Assembly: GCA_029010715.1 (NCBI GenBank)
Contig: JAQXKZ010000028.1
Location: 39,555-103,554 of the forward strand
Reading direction: 5' to 3'
DNA: 64,000 nucleotides
Origin: Clostridiales bacterium
GTDB taxonomy: Bacteria > Bacillota > Clostridia > Oscillospirales > Oscillospiraceae
The translations under genes and the position numbers were made by a program. Below, piece by piece: positions 8,258 through 16,586 of the stretch (its first letter is position 1; each line of letters starts with the position of its first letter). The notes beneath the pieces are model-generated. The model was not told where the DNA came from and made no database searches. It saw only the letters and a list, made by a program, of their open reading frames with translations.

Positions 8258-8305
8258 CATTGCGCCGGGCGGCGTGCATGACGGAAGTTTTTTTAAAAAA
8301 GCATA

Positions 8306-8334
8306 TTGACAAAGCAGGAATGAAGGAATATAAT
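8306..8334 (+). promoter_or_regulatory. Consensus sigma-A promoter upstream of cysK
   Basis: TTGACA (8306-8311), 17 bases, TATAAT (8329-8334): a perfect housekeeping promoter. It gives a leader of about 250 bases before the cysK start. Confidence 0.85.
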
Positions 8335-8341
8335 ACAACCA

Positions 8342-8356
8342 ACCTACAGGATAGGT
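8342..8356. promoter_or_regulatory. Inverted-repeat operator at the cysK transcription start
   Basis: ACCTA-N5-TAGGT is a perfect inverted repeat placed where transcription from the promoter above should begin, an arrangement typical of repression. CCTAC-like half sites are known for Rrf2 regulators of sulfur metabolism, and an Rrf2 gene is two genes downstream. The pairing is inference. Confidence 0.55.
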
Positions 8357-8412
8357 AGTTAAAAATAACCGGCGCAGCGCCGCAGACATGCGGAGCACCG
8401 GGCGAAGAGGAG

Positions 8413-8553
8413 ATGCGGCTGTATGAAGCTTGCTGTAAAACCGGTGAATACCTTTCGATGTATTCGATGTATTATTTAGAAGCCTGTATGTCACGGCGCT
8501 GCAAAGAGGGCGCTGCGGCATTACCGCCGGAAAGACAAATCAACAAAAACTGA
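8413..8553 (+). CDS. Possible cysteine-rich leader peptide of cysK
   Basis: A 46-codon frame in the cysK leader encodes four cysteines (7, 8, 25, 30) and clustered tyrosines. Its ATG directly abuts GAGGAG, so spacing for that ribosome site is poor. An overlapping frame starting at 8423 sits ten bases from the same GAGGAG and encodes a short peptide ending FRCIRCII, also with cysteine codons. Either could act as a cysteine-sensing leader, or the leader may be non-coding. No T-box or SAM riboswitch core is recognisable in it. Confidence 0.25.
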   Translation: MRLYEACCKTGEYLSMYSMYYLEACMSRRCKEGAAALPPERQINKN

Positions 8554-8588
8554 CTGTTTATAGTTTATGAATAAAAGGAGAGCTCATC

Positions 8589-9521
8589 ATGTCCAACATA
8601 TACACTTCCGCTGACCAGCTTATAGGTAAGACTCCTCTTCTGGAGCTGACTCATATAGAAAAGAAATACGGCCTCAAAGCCAAAATCGTTGCAAAACTGG
8701 AGTACTTCAATCCCGCCGGCTCCGTCAAGGACAGGATCGGCAAGGCCATGATAGACGACGCTGAAAAGAAGGGCATCCTCAACGCCGACTCGGTTATAAT
8801 CGAGCCTACTTCCGGCAACACCGGCATCGGTCTTGCGTCCGTCGCGGCTGCCAGAGGCTACAGGATAATAATCGTCATGCCCGAGACCATGTCCGTCGAG
8901 CGCCGCCAGCTCATGAAGGCCTACGGCGCCGAGCTTGTGCTCACCGAGGGGGCCAAGGGCATGAAGGGCGCCATTGAAAAGGCCAATGAGCTTGCCCGGG
9001 AGATACCGAACAGCTTTGTTCCCGGCCAGTTTGTTAACGAAGCTAACCCTAAGGCACACTTTGACAGCACCGGCCCCGAAATATATGAGGACACCGACGG
9101 CGAGGTCGACTACTTTGTAGCGGGCGTCGGCACCGGCGGCACCATCACCGGCGTGGGCCGCTACCTTAAGAGCAAAAAGCCGGACGTCAAGGTTGTCGCC
9201 GTTGAGCCGGCCACATCCGCCGTGCTCTCGACCGGCGTTGCCGGCGCGCATAAGATACAGGGTATCGGAGCCGGTTTTGTCCCGAAGGTGCTGGATACGG
9301 GCGTGTATGATGAGATCATCACCGTGCCCAACGAGGCTGCCTTTGCCACCGGTAAGGACATCGGCAAGAGCGAGGGCGTACTGGTCGGTATATCCTCCGG
9401 CGCCGCCGTATGGGCCGCGATAGAGATTGCGAAGCGCCCCGAGAGCGAGGGCAAGACTATCGTCGTGCTGCTGCCCGATACAGGCGACAGATACCTCTCC
9501 ACTCCGCTGTTTGCGGACTGA
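8589..9521 (+). CDS. cysK: Cysteine synthase A (O-acetylserine sulfhydrylase)
   Basis: A 310-residue pyridoxal-phosphate enzyme making L-cysteine from O-acetylserine and sulfide in the cytoplasm. The cofactor lysine is in NPAGSVKDR near residue 43, the substrate loop is [10 protein letters not shown] near 77, the phosphate cup is GTGGTITG near 180, and a GISSGA segment lies near 265. Length and order match CysK throughout. The ATG follows AAAAGGAGAGC. It heads a group with mnmA and an Rrf2 regulator and has its own terminator, so part of its transcription ends before mnmA. Confidence 0.96.
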   Translation: MSNIYTSADQLIGKTPLLELTHIEKKYGLKAKIVAKLEYFNPAGSVKDRIGKAMIDDAEKKGILNADSVIIEPTSGNTGIGLASVAAARGYRIIIVMPETMSVERRQLMKAYGAELVLTEGAKGMKGAIEKANELAREIPNSFVPGQFVNEANPKAHFDSTGPEIYEDTDGEVDYFVAGVGTGGTITGVGRYLKSKKPDVKVVAVEPATSAVLSTGVAGAHKIQGIGAGFVPKVLDTGVYDEIITVPNEAAFATGKDIGKSEGVLVGISSGAAVWAAIEIAKRPESEGKTIVVLLPDTGDRYLSTPLFAD

Positions 9522-9532
9522 TATGACTGCCG

Positions 9533-9565
9533 GTCCCGGCGGGAAAAACCCGCCGGGACTTTTTG
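9533..9565 (+). terminator. Terminator after cysK
   Basis: A perfect 11-bp stem (9533-9543 with 9549-9559), loop AAAAA, followed by TTTTTG. Confidence 0.9.
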
Positions 9566-9598
9566 CGGAAATGATTTCTGACATATACGGATAAAAAC

Positions 9599-10666
9599 AT
9601 GAATGTTTTGGTTGCGATGAGCGGCGGCGTCGATTCGAGCGTCGCCGCCAAAATACTGACCGATGCCGGCTGCAGCTGTATCGGCTGTACCATGAAGCTA
9701 TACGGAAACGGGGAGCTTGGCCTGAGCAATATGCATACCTGCTGCTCGATTGACGATACGGAAGACGCGCGCAGCGTTGCATATCAGCTCAAAATGCGCT
9801 ATTATGTATTCAACTTTTCCGACGGCTTCAGGGAAAAGGTCATGCTGCCTTTTGCCGACGGCTACATGCACGGACTTACGCCGAACCCGTGCATAGACTG
9901 CAACCGGTATATGAAGTTTGAAAAGCTCTTTGAGCGCGCGAGGATACTCGGCTGCGACTGTATCGCGACCGGACACTACGCACGTATCGTGCGAAGTGGG
10001 GACCGCTATGTTCTCAAGAAAGCGCTCGATGAGACAAAGGACCAGAGCTATGTGCTCTATTTCATGACCCAGTGGCAGCTGGCGCATACGCTGTTCCCGC
10101 TCGGAGACATGCGCAAGAGCGAAACGCGTGCGATCGCCGCAAGCTGCGGTTTTGTCAATGCCCTCAAGCCTGACAGTCAGGATATTTGTTTTGCCCCGGA
10201 CGGGGACTATGCCGCCGCTATAGAGCGCTGTACGGGCCGGAGCCCGGAGCCGGGCTGCTTTGTCGATACCGGAGGAAATATTCTCGGCAGTCATAAGGGC
10301 ATAATACATTATACCGTCGGCCAGCGCCGGGGCCTTGGCATAGCGGCCGGAAAGCGAAAGTACGTGTGCCGTGTCTGCCCGGAGGACAATACGGTCGTGC
10401 TCGGCGACAGCTGCGATCTCCGCGGACGTGACGCGGAGGCCGGCGCAGTGAACTGGATATCCGGCGAAGCCCCGGATTCCGCGTTTCGCTGCAAGGTCAG
10501 GATACGCTACAGGCATCAGGAGCAGTGGGCGGAAGTGACGCCGCGTGACGGCGGCGTGCACATACGCTTTGATGAGCCGCAGCGCGCGATAACGCCGGGG
10601 CAGGCCGCCGTTATGTACGACGGCGATACCGTCCTTGGCGGCGGAGTTATCACGGCTGCGGAATAA
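9599..10666 (+). CDS. mnmA: tRNA-specific 2-thiouridylase MnmA
   Basis: A 355-residue enzyme that puts sulfur on uridine 34 of Lys, Glu and Gln tRNAs. The ATP-binding P-loop SGGVDSS is at residues 9-15, NPCIDCN near 99 contains a conserved cysteine, and SQDICFAPDGDY near 195 carries the second catalytic cysteine. The C-terminal beta-barrel follows from about 230. The ATG at 9599 is the only start that keeps the MNVLVAMSGGVDSS beginning; its ribosome site is weak. Sulfur transfer explains why it lies with cysK and an Rrf2 regulator. No cysteine desulfurase gene is next to it. Confidence 0.95.
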   Translation: MNVLVAMSGGVDSSVAAKILTDAGCSCIGCTMKLYGNGELGLSNMHTCCSIDDTEDARSVAYQLKMRYYVFNFSDGFREKVMLPFADGYMHGLTPNPCIDCNRYMKFEKLFERARILGCDCIATGHYARIVRSGDRYVLKKALDETKDQSYVLYFMTQWQLAHTLFPLGDMRKSETRAIAASCGFVNALKPDSQDICFAPDGDYAAAIERCTGRSPEPGCFVDTGGNILGSHKGIIHYTVGQRRGLGIAAGKRKYVCRVCPEDNTVVLGDSCDLRGRDAEAGAVNWISGEAPDSAFRCKVRIRYRHQEQWAEVTPRDGGVHIRFDEPQRAITPGQAAVMYDGDTVLGGGVITAAE

Positions 10667-10701
10667 TGTGTCACGGAACGGATGAGAAAGGGGACAGGAG
10701 A

Positions 10702-11127
10702 ATGATTTCAACGCGCGGCAGGTATGCCCTCAGAGTCATGATAGATCTGGCGGAGCACAGAAACGGCAGCTATATCCCGATGAAGGACGTGGCGCGTCGG
10801 CAGGAGATCTCGCTTAAGTACATTGAGCGGATCATGCCACTTCTGACAAAGGAGAAGTTTGTGGAGGGCCAGCACGGAAAGGGCGGCGGCTACAAGCTGT
10901 GCCGGGAGCCTGAGGATTACAGCGTCGGCGATATACTGCGCGCGGCCGGGGAGGACCTTGCACCCGTATCCTGTCTGAGCTGCAACGCGCCTGTGTGCAG
11001 CCGCGCGGCGGAATGCCGCACACTGCCTATGTGGAAGAAGTTCTGTGAGATCACAAACAGCTATTTTGACGGGATAACCCTCGCCGATCTAATGAATACC
11101 GATTCGTGCAACGACTATGTGATCTGA
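10702..11127 (+). CDS. Rrf2-family transcriptional regulator
   Basis: A 141-residue winged-helix regulator starting MISTRGRYALR, the usual Rrf2 opening, with the wing in GKGGGYKL near 60-66. Cysteines at 91, 94, 99 and 105 form a C-x2-C-x4-C-x5-C cluster, close to the iron-sulfur ligands of IscR-like members, so it may sense Fe-S or cysteine status. CymR-type members lack such a cluster, which argues for an IscR-like sensor. The ATG at 10702 follows ACAGGAG. The inverted repeat at the cysK start site is the obvious candidate target. Confidence 0.9.
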   Translation: MISTRGRYALRVMIDLAEHRNGSYIPMKDVARRQEISLKYIERIMPLLTKEKFVEGQHGKGGGYKLCREPEDYSVGDILRAAGEDLAPVSCLSCNAPVCSRAAECRTLPMWKKFCEITNSYFDGITLADLMNTDSCNDYVI

Positions 11128-11151
11128 ACGGCGGACATATGGACTGCGTTT

Positions 11152-11189
11152 GAAAAGGGGCAGGCTGCTGATTTGCGGTCTGCCCCTTT
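11152..11189 (+). terminator. Weak terminator after the Rrf2 gene
   Basis: AAAGGGGCAG pairs with CTGCCCCTTT across a 15-base loop; the T-run after it is short. Confidence 0.55.
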
Positions 11190-11296
11190 GCCTGTTCATT
11201 TCGTTAACGTGTTTCATTATTTTGTGCCAAAAGCGCAAAAGCGACCTCTAATCTGCCGGCAATCAGACTAAATGCTGTCGGATTTGGCAATAGATT

Positions 11297-11320
11297 TATA
11301 GAGCACCCGCGTGCTATAAT
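11297..11320 (+). promoter_or_regulatory. Promoter region of the oad operon
   Basis: TGCTATAAT (11312-11320) is an extended -10 element; no good -35 is visible. It overlaps an interrupted palindrome, AGCAC-CCGC-GTGCT flanked by TTATAG and ATAA, which could be an operator. A second TACAAT follows ten bases later. Confidence 0.5.
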
Positions 11321-11383
11321 ATGCTACAATGCGACAGAATTTTTTACGCAAATTCGGAAAATCTGTACAAAAATGGAGGGGCT

Positions 11384-12766
11384 ATGAAAAAAGTTCAGTT
11401 CACAGAGACGATCCTGCGCGATGCGAATCAGTCGCTTGCCGCAACAAGATTGCCCTACGATAGCTTTGCGCCTATCCTTGCGGATATGGATAAGGCCGGC
11501 TTTTACTCCGCCGAATGCTGGGGCGGCGCCACATTTGACGTCTGTCTCCGCTTTTTGAACGAGGATCCTTGGGAGCGGCTGAGAAGAATCCGTGCCGCTA
11601 TGCCAAATACCAGACTGCAGATGCTGCTGCGCGGCCAGAACATTCTGGGATACAAGCACTACAGCGACGATGTCGTACGCCGCTTCGTGCGTGCCAGCGT
11701 CAGAAACGGCATCGACATTATCAGAATATTCGACGCGCTCAACGACCCGGCTAACCTGAAGGTCGCCGTTGAAGAGACAGTCGCCTCCGGCGCAATTGCC
11801 TCCGGCGCTATCTCGTACACTGTGAGCCCGGTTCACACGCTTGAAAAGTATGTGGAGCTGGCGAAGGAATTTAAACAGATGGGCGTCAGCTCCATCTGCA
11901 TCAAGGATATGGCCGGCATACTCACTCCTCAGAGCTGCTATGATCTTGTTTCCGCTATAAAGGACGCGGTGGATCTGCCTCTGGTGCTTCACACCCACTG
12001 CACGACCGGACTTGCCTTCATGACCTACCTCAAGGGTGTTGAAGCCGGAGCGGATGTTATTGATACCGCGATCTCCCCGTTTTCCGGCGGCACATCCCAG
12101 CCCGCCACCGAGACCCTGTTCTATGCCCTTCGAGAGATGGGCTGCGAGACCGGGCTGAATGAGGACATACTTAACAGAATGGCCGATTTCTTCAAGCCCA
12201 TAAGGGCCGATTACCTCGCCGACGGTACGATTGATCCCATCTCCATGGCCACTGACCCGCGCTGTCTGACCTATCAGATCCCGGGCGGTATGCTCTCTAA
12301 CCTGCTCAGCCAGCTCAAGATGCTCAACGCCGCCGACAAGTTCGACGCCGCCCTCGAGGAAACCCCGAAGGTGCGCGCTGATATGGGCTATCCTCCGCTT
12401 GTCACCCCCACCAGCCAGCTTGTCGGCACCCAGGCCGTGCAGAACGTGCTTGCCGGTGAGCGCTACAAGAATGTCGGAGCGGAGATGAAAGCCTACTGCC
12501 GCGGCGAATACGGAAAGACCCCTGCCCCGATAGACCAGGCGGTCATGGCAAAGATCCTCGGTGATGAGAAGCCCGTTGAGGGCCGCTATGCCGAGACCCT
12601 CCCGGCCGACACCTATGAAAAGGCCGAGGCCGAACTCGGAGACCGTGCCCGCTGCGAGGAGGACGTGCTCAGCTACATCGCTTTCCCCGAGGTCGCGGAC
12701 AGATTCTTTGCCAGGAGAGCCGAGGCCGAGGAGCGCAGGGTGCGTTATTCGATAGTTGAGATCTGA
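11384..12766 (+). CDS. oadA: Oxaloacetate decarboxylase carboxyltransferase subunit alpha
   Basis: A 460-residue biotin-dependent carboxyltransferase of the HMGL-like (5S) type. The start reads FTETILRDANQSLAATR with the metal-binding aspartate, CIKDMAG near 188 carries the lysine that is carboxylated in relatives, and the metal ligands HTHC follow near 207. It lacks a C-terminal biotinyl domain, which is encoded separately two genes on. The 5S type acts on oxaloacetate or pyruvate, unlike the crotonase-like subunits of methylmalonyl- or glutaconyl-CoA decarboxylases. With the membrane beta subunit downstream it should decarboxylate oxaloacetate and drive sodium export. The ATG at 11384 follows GGAGGGG. 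Confidence 0.9.
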   Translation: MKKVQFTETILRDANQSLAATRLPYDSFAPILADMDKAGFYSAECWGGATFDVCLRFLNEDPWERLRRIRAAMPNTRLQMLLRGQNILGYKHYSDDVVRRFVRASVRNGIDIIRIFDALNDPANLKVAVEETVASGAIASGAISYTVSPVHTLEKYVELAKEFKQMGVSSICIKDMAGILTPQSCYDLVSAIKDAVDLPLVLHTHCTTGLAFMTYLKGVEAGADVIDTAISPFSGGTSQPATETLFYALREMGCETGLNEDILNRMADFFKPIRADYLADGTIDPISMATDPRCLTYQIPGGMLSNLLSQLKMLNAADKFDAALEETPKVRADMGYPPLVTPTSQLVGTQAVQNVLAGERYKNVGAEMKAYCRGEYGKTPAPIDQAVMAKILGDEKPVEGRYAETLPADTYEKAEAELGDRARCEEDVLSYIAFPEVADRFFARRAEAEERRVRYSIVEI

Positions 12767-12780
12767 GGGGGCGTCCTGAT

Positions 12781-13128
12781 ATGAACAATATAATCAATAT
12801 CTCCGTCGGCAACGCTGCCGTAACGGCGCTGATGGGCTATGCCGTCGTCTTTATCGGCATAATAATGCTTATGATCCTGCTCATGTTCATCGGCAGGCTC
12901 ATGGTGCAGAGCGCACAGCGCGCTGCGGAAAAAGCCGCTGTGGCCGCTGCTGCGGCTCCGGCCGCGGAAAAGCCGAAGGCCCCCGGTACCGCCGGCGAGC
13001 TGATGCTTTACGATACCGATCCCAGAGACGCTGCGATGATAATGGCCATCGTAGCCGACGAGCTGGGTAAACCGCTAAACGAGCTGCGCTTCAAATCCAT
13101 CAGGGAGGTCAGGGAGAATGAAATATAA
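12781..13128 (+). CDS. oadG: OadG-family small membrane subunit
   Basis: A 115-residue protein with one N-terminal membrane helix (about 17-41), an alanine/lysine-rich linker and a soluble C-terminus. That plan matches the gamma subunit, which holds the decarboxylase complex together at the membrane. The C-terminal part resembles the short domain found in clostridial OadG-like proteins. It starts 14 bases after oadA and overlaps the biotin carrier gene by 11 bases, so expression is coupled. Confidence 0.82.
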   Translation: MNNIINISVGNAAVTALMGYAVVFIGIIMLMILLMFIGRLMVQSAQRAAEKAAVAAAAAPAAEKPKAPGTAGELMLYDTDPRDAAMIMAIVADELGKPLNELRFKSIREVRENEI

Positions 13129-13510
13129 AGTAACTTTGAATAACCGTGTCTACGAGGTCGAGGTCGAGCATGGCGAGGCCATGCTCACGGATGAGTATGA
13201 GCTTGCTGCGCCCGCTGCCGCTACTCCTGCCGCCCCTGCTGCTGCGCCCGCCGCGGCTGCCGTGCCTGTCGCCGCTGCGGCGGACGGACTTGCCGCGGGC
13301 GAGGTCGTGAAGAGCCCAATGCCCGGCAACATTCTCAAAATCAACGTCACTCAGGGCCAGAAGGTCAACGAGGGAGACGTAATCATGATTCTTGAAGCCA
13401 TGAAGATGGAAAATGAGATAGTTGCGACCAGGTCCGGCACAATCGCCCAGATCGCCGTCACCAAGGGCGCCGTCGTCGAGACCGGTACGCCACTGGCTGT
13501 CATCGCGTAA
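13118..13510 (+). CDS. Biotin carrier subunit of the decarboxylase
   Basis: A 130-residue carrier: an N-terminal strand-rich part (1-30), a flexible Ala/Pro linker (about 30-58) and a biotinyl domain (60-130). The biotinylation motif EAMKMENE near residue 92 is perfect. It shuttles the carboxyl group from the alpha subunit to the membrane beta subunit. A free-standing carrier between gamma and beta is the arrangement of methylmalonyl-CoA decarboxylases and of some clostridial oxaloacetate decarboxylases. Confidence 0.92.
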   Translation: MKYKVTLNNRVYEVEVEHGEAMLTDEYELAAPAAATPAAPAAAPAAAAVPVAAAADGLAAGEVVKSPMPGNILKINVTQGQKVNEGDVIMILEAMKMENEIVATRSGTIAQIAVTKGAVVETGTPLAVIA

Positions 13511-13522
13511 GGGAGGATGTCT

Positions 13523-14746
13523 ATGGACGTTTTGGGCGTTTTCCAAAAGCTGTGGATGGAATCGGGCTTCTCCGCCTTCTTTATGGACGGCGGCTGGAAG
13601 AACCTCGTAATGATAATCATTGCCTTTGTGCTGCTGTACCTCGGCATCGTCAAAAAATTCGAGCCGCTGTTGCTGGTCGGCATAGCCTTCGGCTGCCTGC
13701 TGGCGAACCTCTCCTATTTTGTCGCCCTGGGCGGCGAGAACGCGCTGTACCATCCCGAGCTCTGGTCTGCTTTCCTTGATGAGACAAGCCCCTATTATCA
13801 CAGCTACGGCCACATAATGAGCAATGCCGGTCTGCTCGACTTTTTCTACATCGGCGTCAAAGCCGGCATCTACCCCTCGATCATCTTTATGGGAGTCGGT
13901 GCGATGACTGACTTCGGCCCATTAATAGCCAACCCCAAGAGTCTGCTGCTCGGCGCGGCGGCTCAGCTGGGCGTGTTCCTTGCCTTCTTCGGCGCCGTAC
14001 TGCTCGGCTTCAACGGCCCCGAGGCTGCCGCCATCGGCATCATCGGCGGCGCGGACGGCCCGACCGCGATATACCTGACCACAAAGCTCGCCCCGCATCT
14101 GCTCGGACCAATAGCGATTGCTGCATATTCATACATGGCGCTGATCCCCTTTATTCAGCCTCCCATTATGAAGCTGATGACCAGCGACAAAATGCGCAGG
14201 GTCAAGATGGTCCAGGCCCGCGAGGTATCCAAGACCGAAAAGATACTTTTCCCCATAGTTGTCGCGAGCTTCGTTATTCTGCTCCTGCCCTCGACAGCTC
14301 CCCTGATCGGCTGCCTCATGCTCGGCAACCTGTTCCGTGAGACAGGCGTCACCGAAAGACTCTCCGACACCGTACAGAACGCTCTGATGAACATCATCAC
14401 CATCTTCCTGGCTACCAGCGTCGGTGCGACTATGGGTGCGGAGACCTTCCTGAGTCTTCAGACCATCTATATTATCTGTCTGGGCCTTGTAGCCTTCTCG
14501 CTGTCCACCGCCGGCGGCCTGCTCGGCGGCATAGTGATGTACAAGACCTCCGGCGGCCGGATAAACCCGTTGATCGGCTCCGCCGGCGTCTCCGCCGTAC
14601 CTATGGCCGCGCGCGTATCTCAGGATGTCGGCTGTAAGTACAACAAGACCAACTTCCTGCTCATGCATGCCATGGGTCCGAACGTGGCGGGCGTCATCGG
14701 CTCTGCCATCGCGGCCGGCTTCCTGCTGTCCGTGTTCGGCGGCTGA
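13523..14746 (+). CDS. oadB: Sodium-translocating decarboxylase subunit beta
   Basis: A 407-residue integral membrane protein with about nine to eleven helices, which decarboxylates carboxybiotin and exports sodium. Family hallmarks are GGADGPTAIY near residue 178, the conserved aspartate region GVGAMTDFGPL near 125, and a glycine-rich C-terminal part containing NPLIGSAGVSAVPMAAR. An ATG at 13517 touches the ribosome site, so the ATG at 13523, six bases from GGGAGG, is preferred. It ends the operon; a stem-loop follows. Confidence 0.94.
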   Translation: MDVLGVFQKLWMESGFSAFFMDGGWKNLVMIIIAFVLLYLGIVKKFEPLLLVGIAFGCLLANLSYFVALGGENALYHPELWSAFLDETSPYYHSYGHIMSNAGLLDFFYIGVKAGIYPSIIFMGVGAMTDFGPLIANPKSLLLGAAAQLGVFLAFFGAVLLGFNGPEAAAIGIIGGADGPTAIYLTTKLAPHLLGPIAIAAYSYMALIPFIQPPIMKLMTSDKMRRVKMVQAREVSKTEKILFPIVVASFVILLLPSTAPLIGCLMLGNLFRETGVTERLSDTVQNALMNIITIFLATSVGATMGAETFLSLQTIYIICLGLVAFSLSTAGGLLGGIVMYKTSGGRINPLIGSAGVSAVPMAARVSQDVGCKYNKTNFLLMHAMGPNVAGVIGSAIAAGFLLSVFGG

Positions 14747-14753
14747 GCCGTGC

Positions 14754-14786
14754 CCGGGGAGAAAGCTGCCGCAGTTTTCTCCCCGG
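14754..14786 (+). terminator. Stem-loop after oadB
   Basis: CCGGGGAGAAA pairs with TTTCTCCCCGG (11 bp) across an 11-base loop. No T-run follows, so termination may be partial or the loop may protect the 3' end. Confidence 0.5.
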
Positions 14787-15442
14787 CCGCAGCCGCGTTG
14801 CGCCCGATGCCCAGTCTTACGGGACGCCGCCGCTCATGAGGGCGCGGCGGCAACGGCGCTATGACAAGTCAGCGCTCTCCGGTGAACTCCGCCGCGCCGC
14901 GTTCCCCGACTCCTGAGCGCTGTTTTACCGCGTTTTCATTCTACTGCGAAATACTTCCGGCAGTCCATAGTGATTACACTCTCCCGCGGATGCTGCGTTA
15001 AAGCTTCGTTCCGCCGGGGAGCCGAAAATCGCTGTGGATTTTTTTGTTCGGCAGTCCGGCTTCATTTTACGGCCTGCCTGAGAAGTCCTGTCCGCCGGCT
15101 GCGGCAAAGCTGTAATCCGCATAAAGCTTCATGCGCAGGATCGCGCACCACGATCATGGGCAAAAGCCGGAGCGCATGAAGTTTTTGCGCATCATTTTCG
15201 GCTGCCCCAAAGGGGCGGGAAAATGGCGCGTCCTGTTTTTTGCCATGCTTTTGCATAGCAAAAAAAATATCCCCCCGGGAGGCTTGTGCGGCTCAGGAAT
15301 CATTGATATACTTGCAAATGAAAAGATGCCCCGGCTGGCTGGCACCATACCGGGGCATACCCGGCAAATCACGACAAAATGGCGGGCAAAGCTATTATAG
15401 CGCAGCCTGTCGGAAAAAGAAAGAGGAAAAGGAGAAAAAGTT
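14787..15442. other. Long hairpin-rich non-coding region before the Co/Ni transporter
   Basis: No credible gene lies in these 656 bases. Between 15127 and 15270 there are three adjoining hairpins: CTTCATGCGC with GCGCATGAAG (15127-15181) enclosing GATCG with CGATC; a longer imperfect stem around CCCC-AAA-GGGG (about 15188-15230); and TTTTTTGC with GCAAAAAA (15235-15269). A further 9-bp stem, ATGCCCCGG with CCGGGGCAT, is at 15326-15358. The last two could serve as terminators or anti-terminators of a metal-sensing leader. I recognise neither a cobalamin nor a NiCo riboswitch core, so a degenerate mobile repeat is the other option. Confidence 0.5.
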
Positions 15443-16504
15443 ATGCATATGGCGGATGCGCTGTTGGCCCCTGCGGTAGCAGCAACTATGTATGTGGCCT
15501 CAGGTACGGTGACCGGGATGTCCGTTCACAAGCTGAAGAAGGATGAGGACACGCAGAAGCTTCCTGCGATGGCGGTGACGGCCGCTCTTGTTTTTGCGGG
15601 GCAGATGATAAACTATACCATTCCGGGGACGGGGTCTTCCGGCCACATGTGCGGCGGCCTGATGCTCTCTGCTCTGCTTGGACCGCAGGCCGGGTTCCTG
15701 TCAATGGTGGTCATCCTTACTATACAATGTCTTTTCTTTGCCGACGGCGGCTTGATGGCCTTGGGGGCCAACTGTTGGAACATGGCATTTTACGGCTGCT
15801 TCGTGGGCTATTACCTTATATGGCGGCCGATTATGCGCAGCAGCTGGTTTGGCAGCCTTGAACCCAGGGCCGCTGCCAGAATGAGGATAATTGCCGCGTC
15901 CGTTATCGGATGTGTTGTCACGCTGCAGCTCGGCGCCTTCTCCGTTGTTGTTGAGACGAGTCTCTCAGGCATTACCGAACTGCCCTTCGGCGCGTTCTGC
16001 GCGCTCATGCAGCCCATCCATCTGGCAATCGGTCTGGTTGAAGGCTTGATTACCTCCGCTGTGCTTGTGTTTGTTTTTGAATCCCGTCCCGAGCTTCTGC
16101 AGGATGCAAACTGTGAAGCAAAGGGAATTACCGGCAGACGTTCTCTGAAAACCACGGTGATTGTCATTGCCGTTGCGGCTGCTGCAGCCGGCGGCGTCTT
16201 ATCCCTGTTCGCCAGCCCCAATCCGGACGGTCTTGAGTGGGCTCTGTTTGGAAATTCCGAGGCCGGCTACAGTGAGAATATGGCGCTGGATGAGGATAAC
16301 TTCGGCATCAGAAGCGGTGCTGCCGATGCGGCGGCGTCCGTTCAGGAAAAGACGGCTTTCCTGCCGGATTACGCGTTCTCCAACAGCGAGAGCGCGGCGG
16401 GTACTACGGTATCCGGTCTGCTCGGCTCCGCGATCGTCGCGGGTGTAGCGGTTGGGATCTGCGTTCTGGGCGGGTTTTTCCGGAAAAAGAATCGTTCGGC
16501 ATAA
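15443..16504 (+). CDS. cbiM: Cobalt/nickel ECF transporter substrate subunit (CbiM/NikM with PDGLE domain)
   Basis: A 353-residue fusion. The N-terminal half is the substrate-binding membrane protein: it starts MHMADALLAP, where the N-terminal amine and His2 bind the metal ion, and carries the conserved segments SGHMCGG near 70 and GANCWNMAFYG near 111. The C-terminal part has two further helices flanking an extracytoplasmic PDGLEW motif, the CbiN/NikN-like domain. It precedes the T and A components, so the three form one uptake system. Nickel and cobalt cannot be told apart from sequence alone. The ATG follows AAAAGGAG. Confidence 0.9.
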   Translation: MHMADALLAPAVAATMYVASGTVTGMSVHKLKKDEDTQKLPAMAVTAALVFAGQMINYTIPGTGSSGHMCGGLMLSALLGPQAGFLSMVVILTIQCLFFADGGLMALGANCWNMAFYGCFVGYYLIWRPIMRSSWFGSLEPRAAARMRIIAASVIGCVVTLQLGAFSVVVETSLSGITELPFGAFCALMQPIHLAIGLVEGLITSAVLVFVFESRPELLQDANCEAKGITGRRSLKTTVIVIAVAAAAAGGVLSLFASPNPDGLEWALFGNSEAGYSENMALDEDNFGIRSGAADAAASVQEKTAFLPDYAFSNSESAAGTTVSGLLGSAIVAGVAVGICVLGGFFRKKNRSA

Positions 16505-16586
16505 CATAATAAAAATATAAGAAAAATACGTTGTGCGCTGAGGGGCATCCGAAACGGGTGCCCCGTTCAGCCGTTTCAGGAGTACC

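Noticed and set aside
8335..8588. T-box or SAM riboswitch in the cysK leader
   Set aside because: No AGGGTGG-ACCGCG T-box sequence or SAM core could be found in the leader.
8565..9782. A 405-codon minus-strand frame over cysK and the start of mnmA
   Set aside because: It covers a clear cysK, a terminator and the mnmA start, and its product is unlike any protein.
15062..15256. A 64-codon minus-strand frame in the hairpin region
   Set aside because: It coincides with palindromic DNA, has no ribosome site and no recognisable product.
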